DNA from: Tomocerus qinae
Taxonomy: Eukaryota > Arthropoda > Collembola > Entomobryomorpha > Tomoceridae
NCBI GenBank assembly: GCA_020055645.1
Contig: CM034547.1
Location: forward strand, 10,379,513-10,443,512
Length of the DNA stretch: 64,000 bases
Direction of reading: 5' to 3'
Shown here: piece after piece, positions 63,180 through 64,000 of the stretch
How positions within the stretch are numbered: the stretch's first letter is position 1
How the letters are laid out: every line of letters begins with the position of its first letter
Translations under genes and position numbers: made by a program
The notes under the pieces: generated by a model
What the model was told of the DNA's origin: nothing
The model's database searches: none
The model's input: the letters and a program-made list of their open reading frames with translations, nothing else

Positions 63180-64000
63180 ATACAATGAGCTATAGCTACA
63201 AAACATAATATTATATAATTATTACAAGCGATGAGAGCTAAAGCCAAATCTACAAATTCACTTACATAGTAGGCGAGCTAAAACTACACATTCACTTGTA
63301 CACAGAAGGCGAGCTAAAGCTACACATCACTTGTACACAGAAGGCGAGCTAAAGCTACACATCACTTGTACACAAAAGGCGAGCTAAAGCTACACAACAC
63401 ATTCGCTTACATACGATGAGAGCTAATGCTACACAACACATTCGCTTACATACGATGAGAGCTAATGCTACACAATAGATTCGCTTGCATACGAGGAGAG
63501 CCAATGCTACACAACACATTCACTTACATACGGAGAGCTAAAGCTACACAACACTTACATAGCATTCACTCACTTACATACGGAGAGCTAAAGCTACACA
63601 ACACTTACATAGCATTCACTCACTTACATACGGAGAGCTAAAGCTACACAACACATTCACTTACATACGGAGAGCTAAAGCTACACAACACATTCACTTA
63701 CATACGGAGAGCTAAAGCTACACAACACATTCACTTACATACGGAGAGCTAAAGCTACACAACACATTCACTTACATACGGAGAGCTAAAGCTACACAAC
63801 ACATTCACTTACATACGGAGAGCTAAAGCTACACAACACATTCACTTACATACGGAGAGCTAAAGCTACACAACACATTCACTTACATACGGAGAGCTAA
63901 AGCTACACAACACATTCACTTACATACGGAGAGCTAAAGCTACACAACACATTCACTTACATACGGAGAGCTAAAGCTACACAACACATTCACTTACATA
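63180..64000. repeat. Tandem satellite array, 35-50 bp units, open at right edge
   Basis: All units share GAGCTAAAGCTACACA plus CACTTACATACGG-type text. Divergent units at 63180-63300 lead to 35-bp variants (CACTTGTACACAGAAGGC type, about 63292-63390), 39-bp variants (ATACGATGAGAGCTAATG type, 63395-63520), two 50-bp units (63521-63570 and 63571-63620), then about ten essentially identical 37-bp units from 63621 to the window end. It continues beyond the window. No spacer diversity, so it is not CRISPR-like. Confidence 0.95.

Noticed and set aside
63180-64000. Regular short repeats resembling a CRISPR array
   Set aside because: The repeats are contiguous with no unique spacers, in a spliced eukaryotic genome. 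This is a tandem satellite.

Overview
This is a eukaryotic nuclear window, almost certainly from an arthropod and most likely a hexapod. It is AT-rich, with spliced genes, GT-AG introns often only 65-120 bp long, AATAAA signals and insect-typical families: chemosensory proteins of the OS-D family, the Tan beta-alanyl-amine hydrolase, a farnesoic-acid-O-methyltransferase-domain protein and a LanA-type laminin alpha chain. The exact order cannot be read from the sequence. Retention of a UGA-containing selenoprotein K and of SBP2 argues against lineages that lost selenoproteins, such as Lepidoptera, Hymenoptera, Coleoptera and pea aphid.

Layout. 1-6.27 kb: no gene recognised. 6.27-26.56 kb (+): a complete laminin alpha gene, 44 coding exons and about 3,736 residues by my splice reading. 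28.5-29.1 kb (+): a small secreted Cys-rich protein. 30.6-34.3 kb (+): a DCAF11-like WD40 substrate receptor. 35.8-36.7 kb: two large near-perfect hairpins (foldback elements). 38.7-40.3 kb (+): tan. 41.2-42.0 kb (+): a secreted, possibly membrane-anchored FAMeT-domain protein. 44.7-49.4 kb (+): three tandem chemosensory protein genes. 51.1-50.0 kb (-): selenoprotein K in four small exons, ending in Gly-Gly-UGA-Gly-stop, with a candidate SECIS hairpin in its 3'UTR. 51.8-52.1 kb: a third foldback element. 53.0-55.1 kb (+): SECIS-binding protein 2, head-to-head with selenoprotein K. 55.9-58.5 kb: a DNA transposon with perfect 35-bp terminal inverted repeats and a multi-exon gene of an unclassified transposase-like family. 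59.4-60.9 kb (+): PUSL1-like pseudouridine synthase, followed only 29 bp later by a DUSP19-like phosphatase (60.97-61.6 kb). 61.96-64 kb: a hAT-like MITE, a TTAA-flanked MITE and a tandem satellite that runs off the right edge.

How genes relate. Most neighbours are functionally unrelated single-copy genes. The exceptions are the CSP cluster, which arose by tandem duplication, and the selenoprotein K/SBP2 pair. SBP2 is the factor that binds SECIS elements and enables UGA recoding, and here it sits about 2 kb from one of its presumed client genes. The most interesting material is that recoded gene with its candidate SECIS, the apparently complete transposon, the tightly spaced PUSL1-DUSP19 pair, and the long hairpins. 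All exon boundaries were inferred by eye from reading frame, GT/AG signals and remembered family sequence, not by alignment software.
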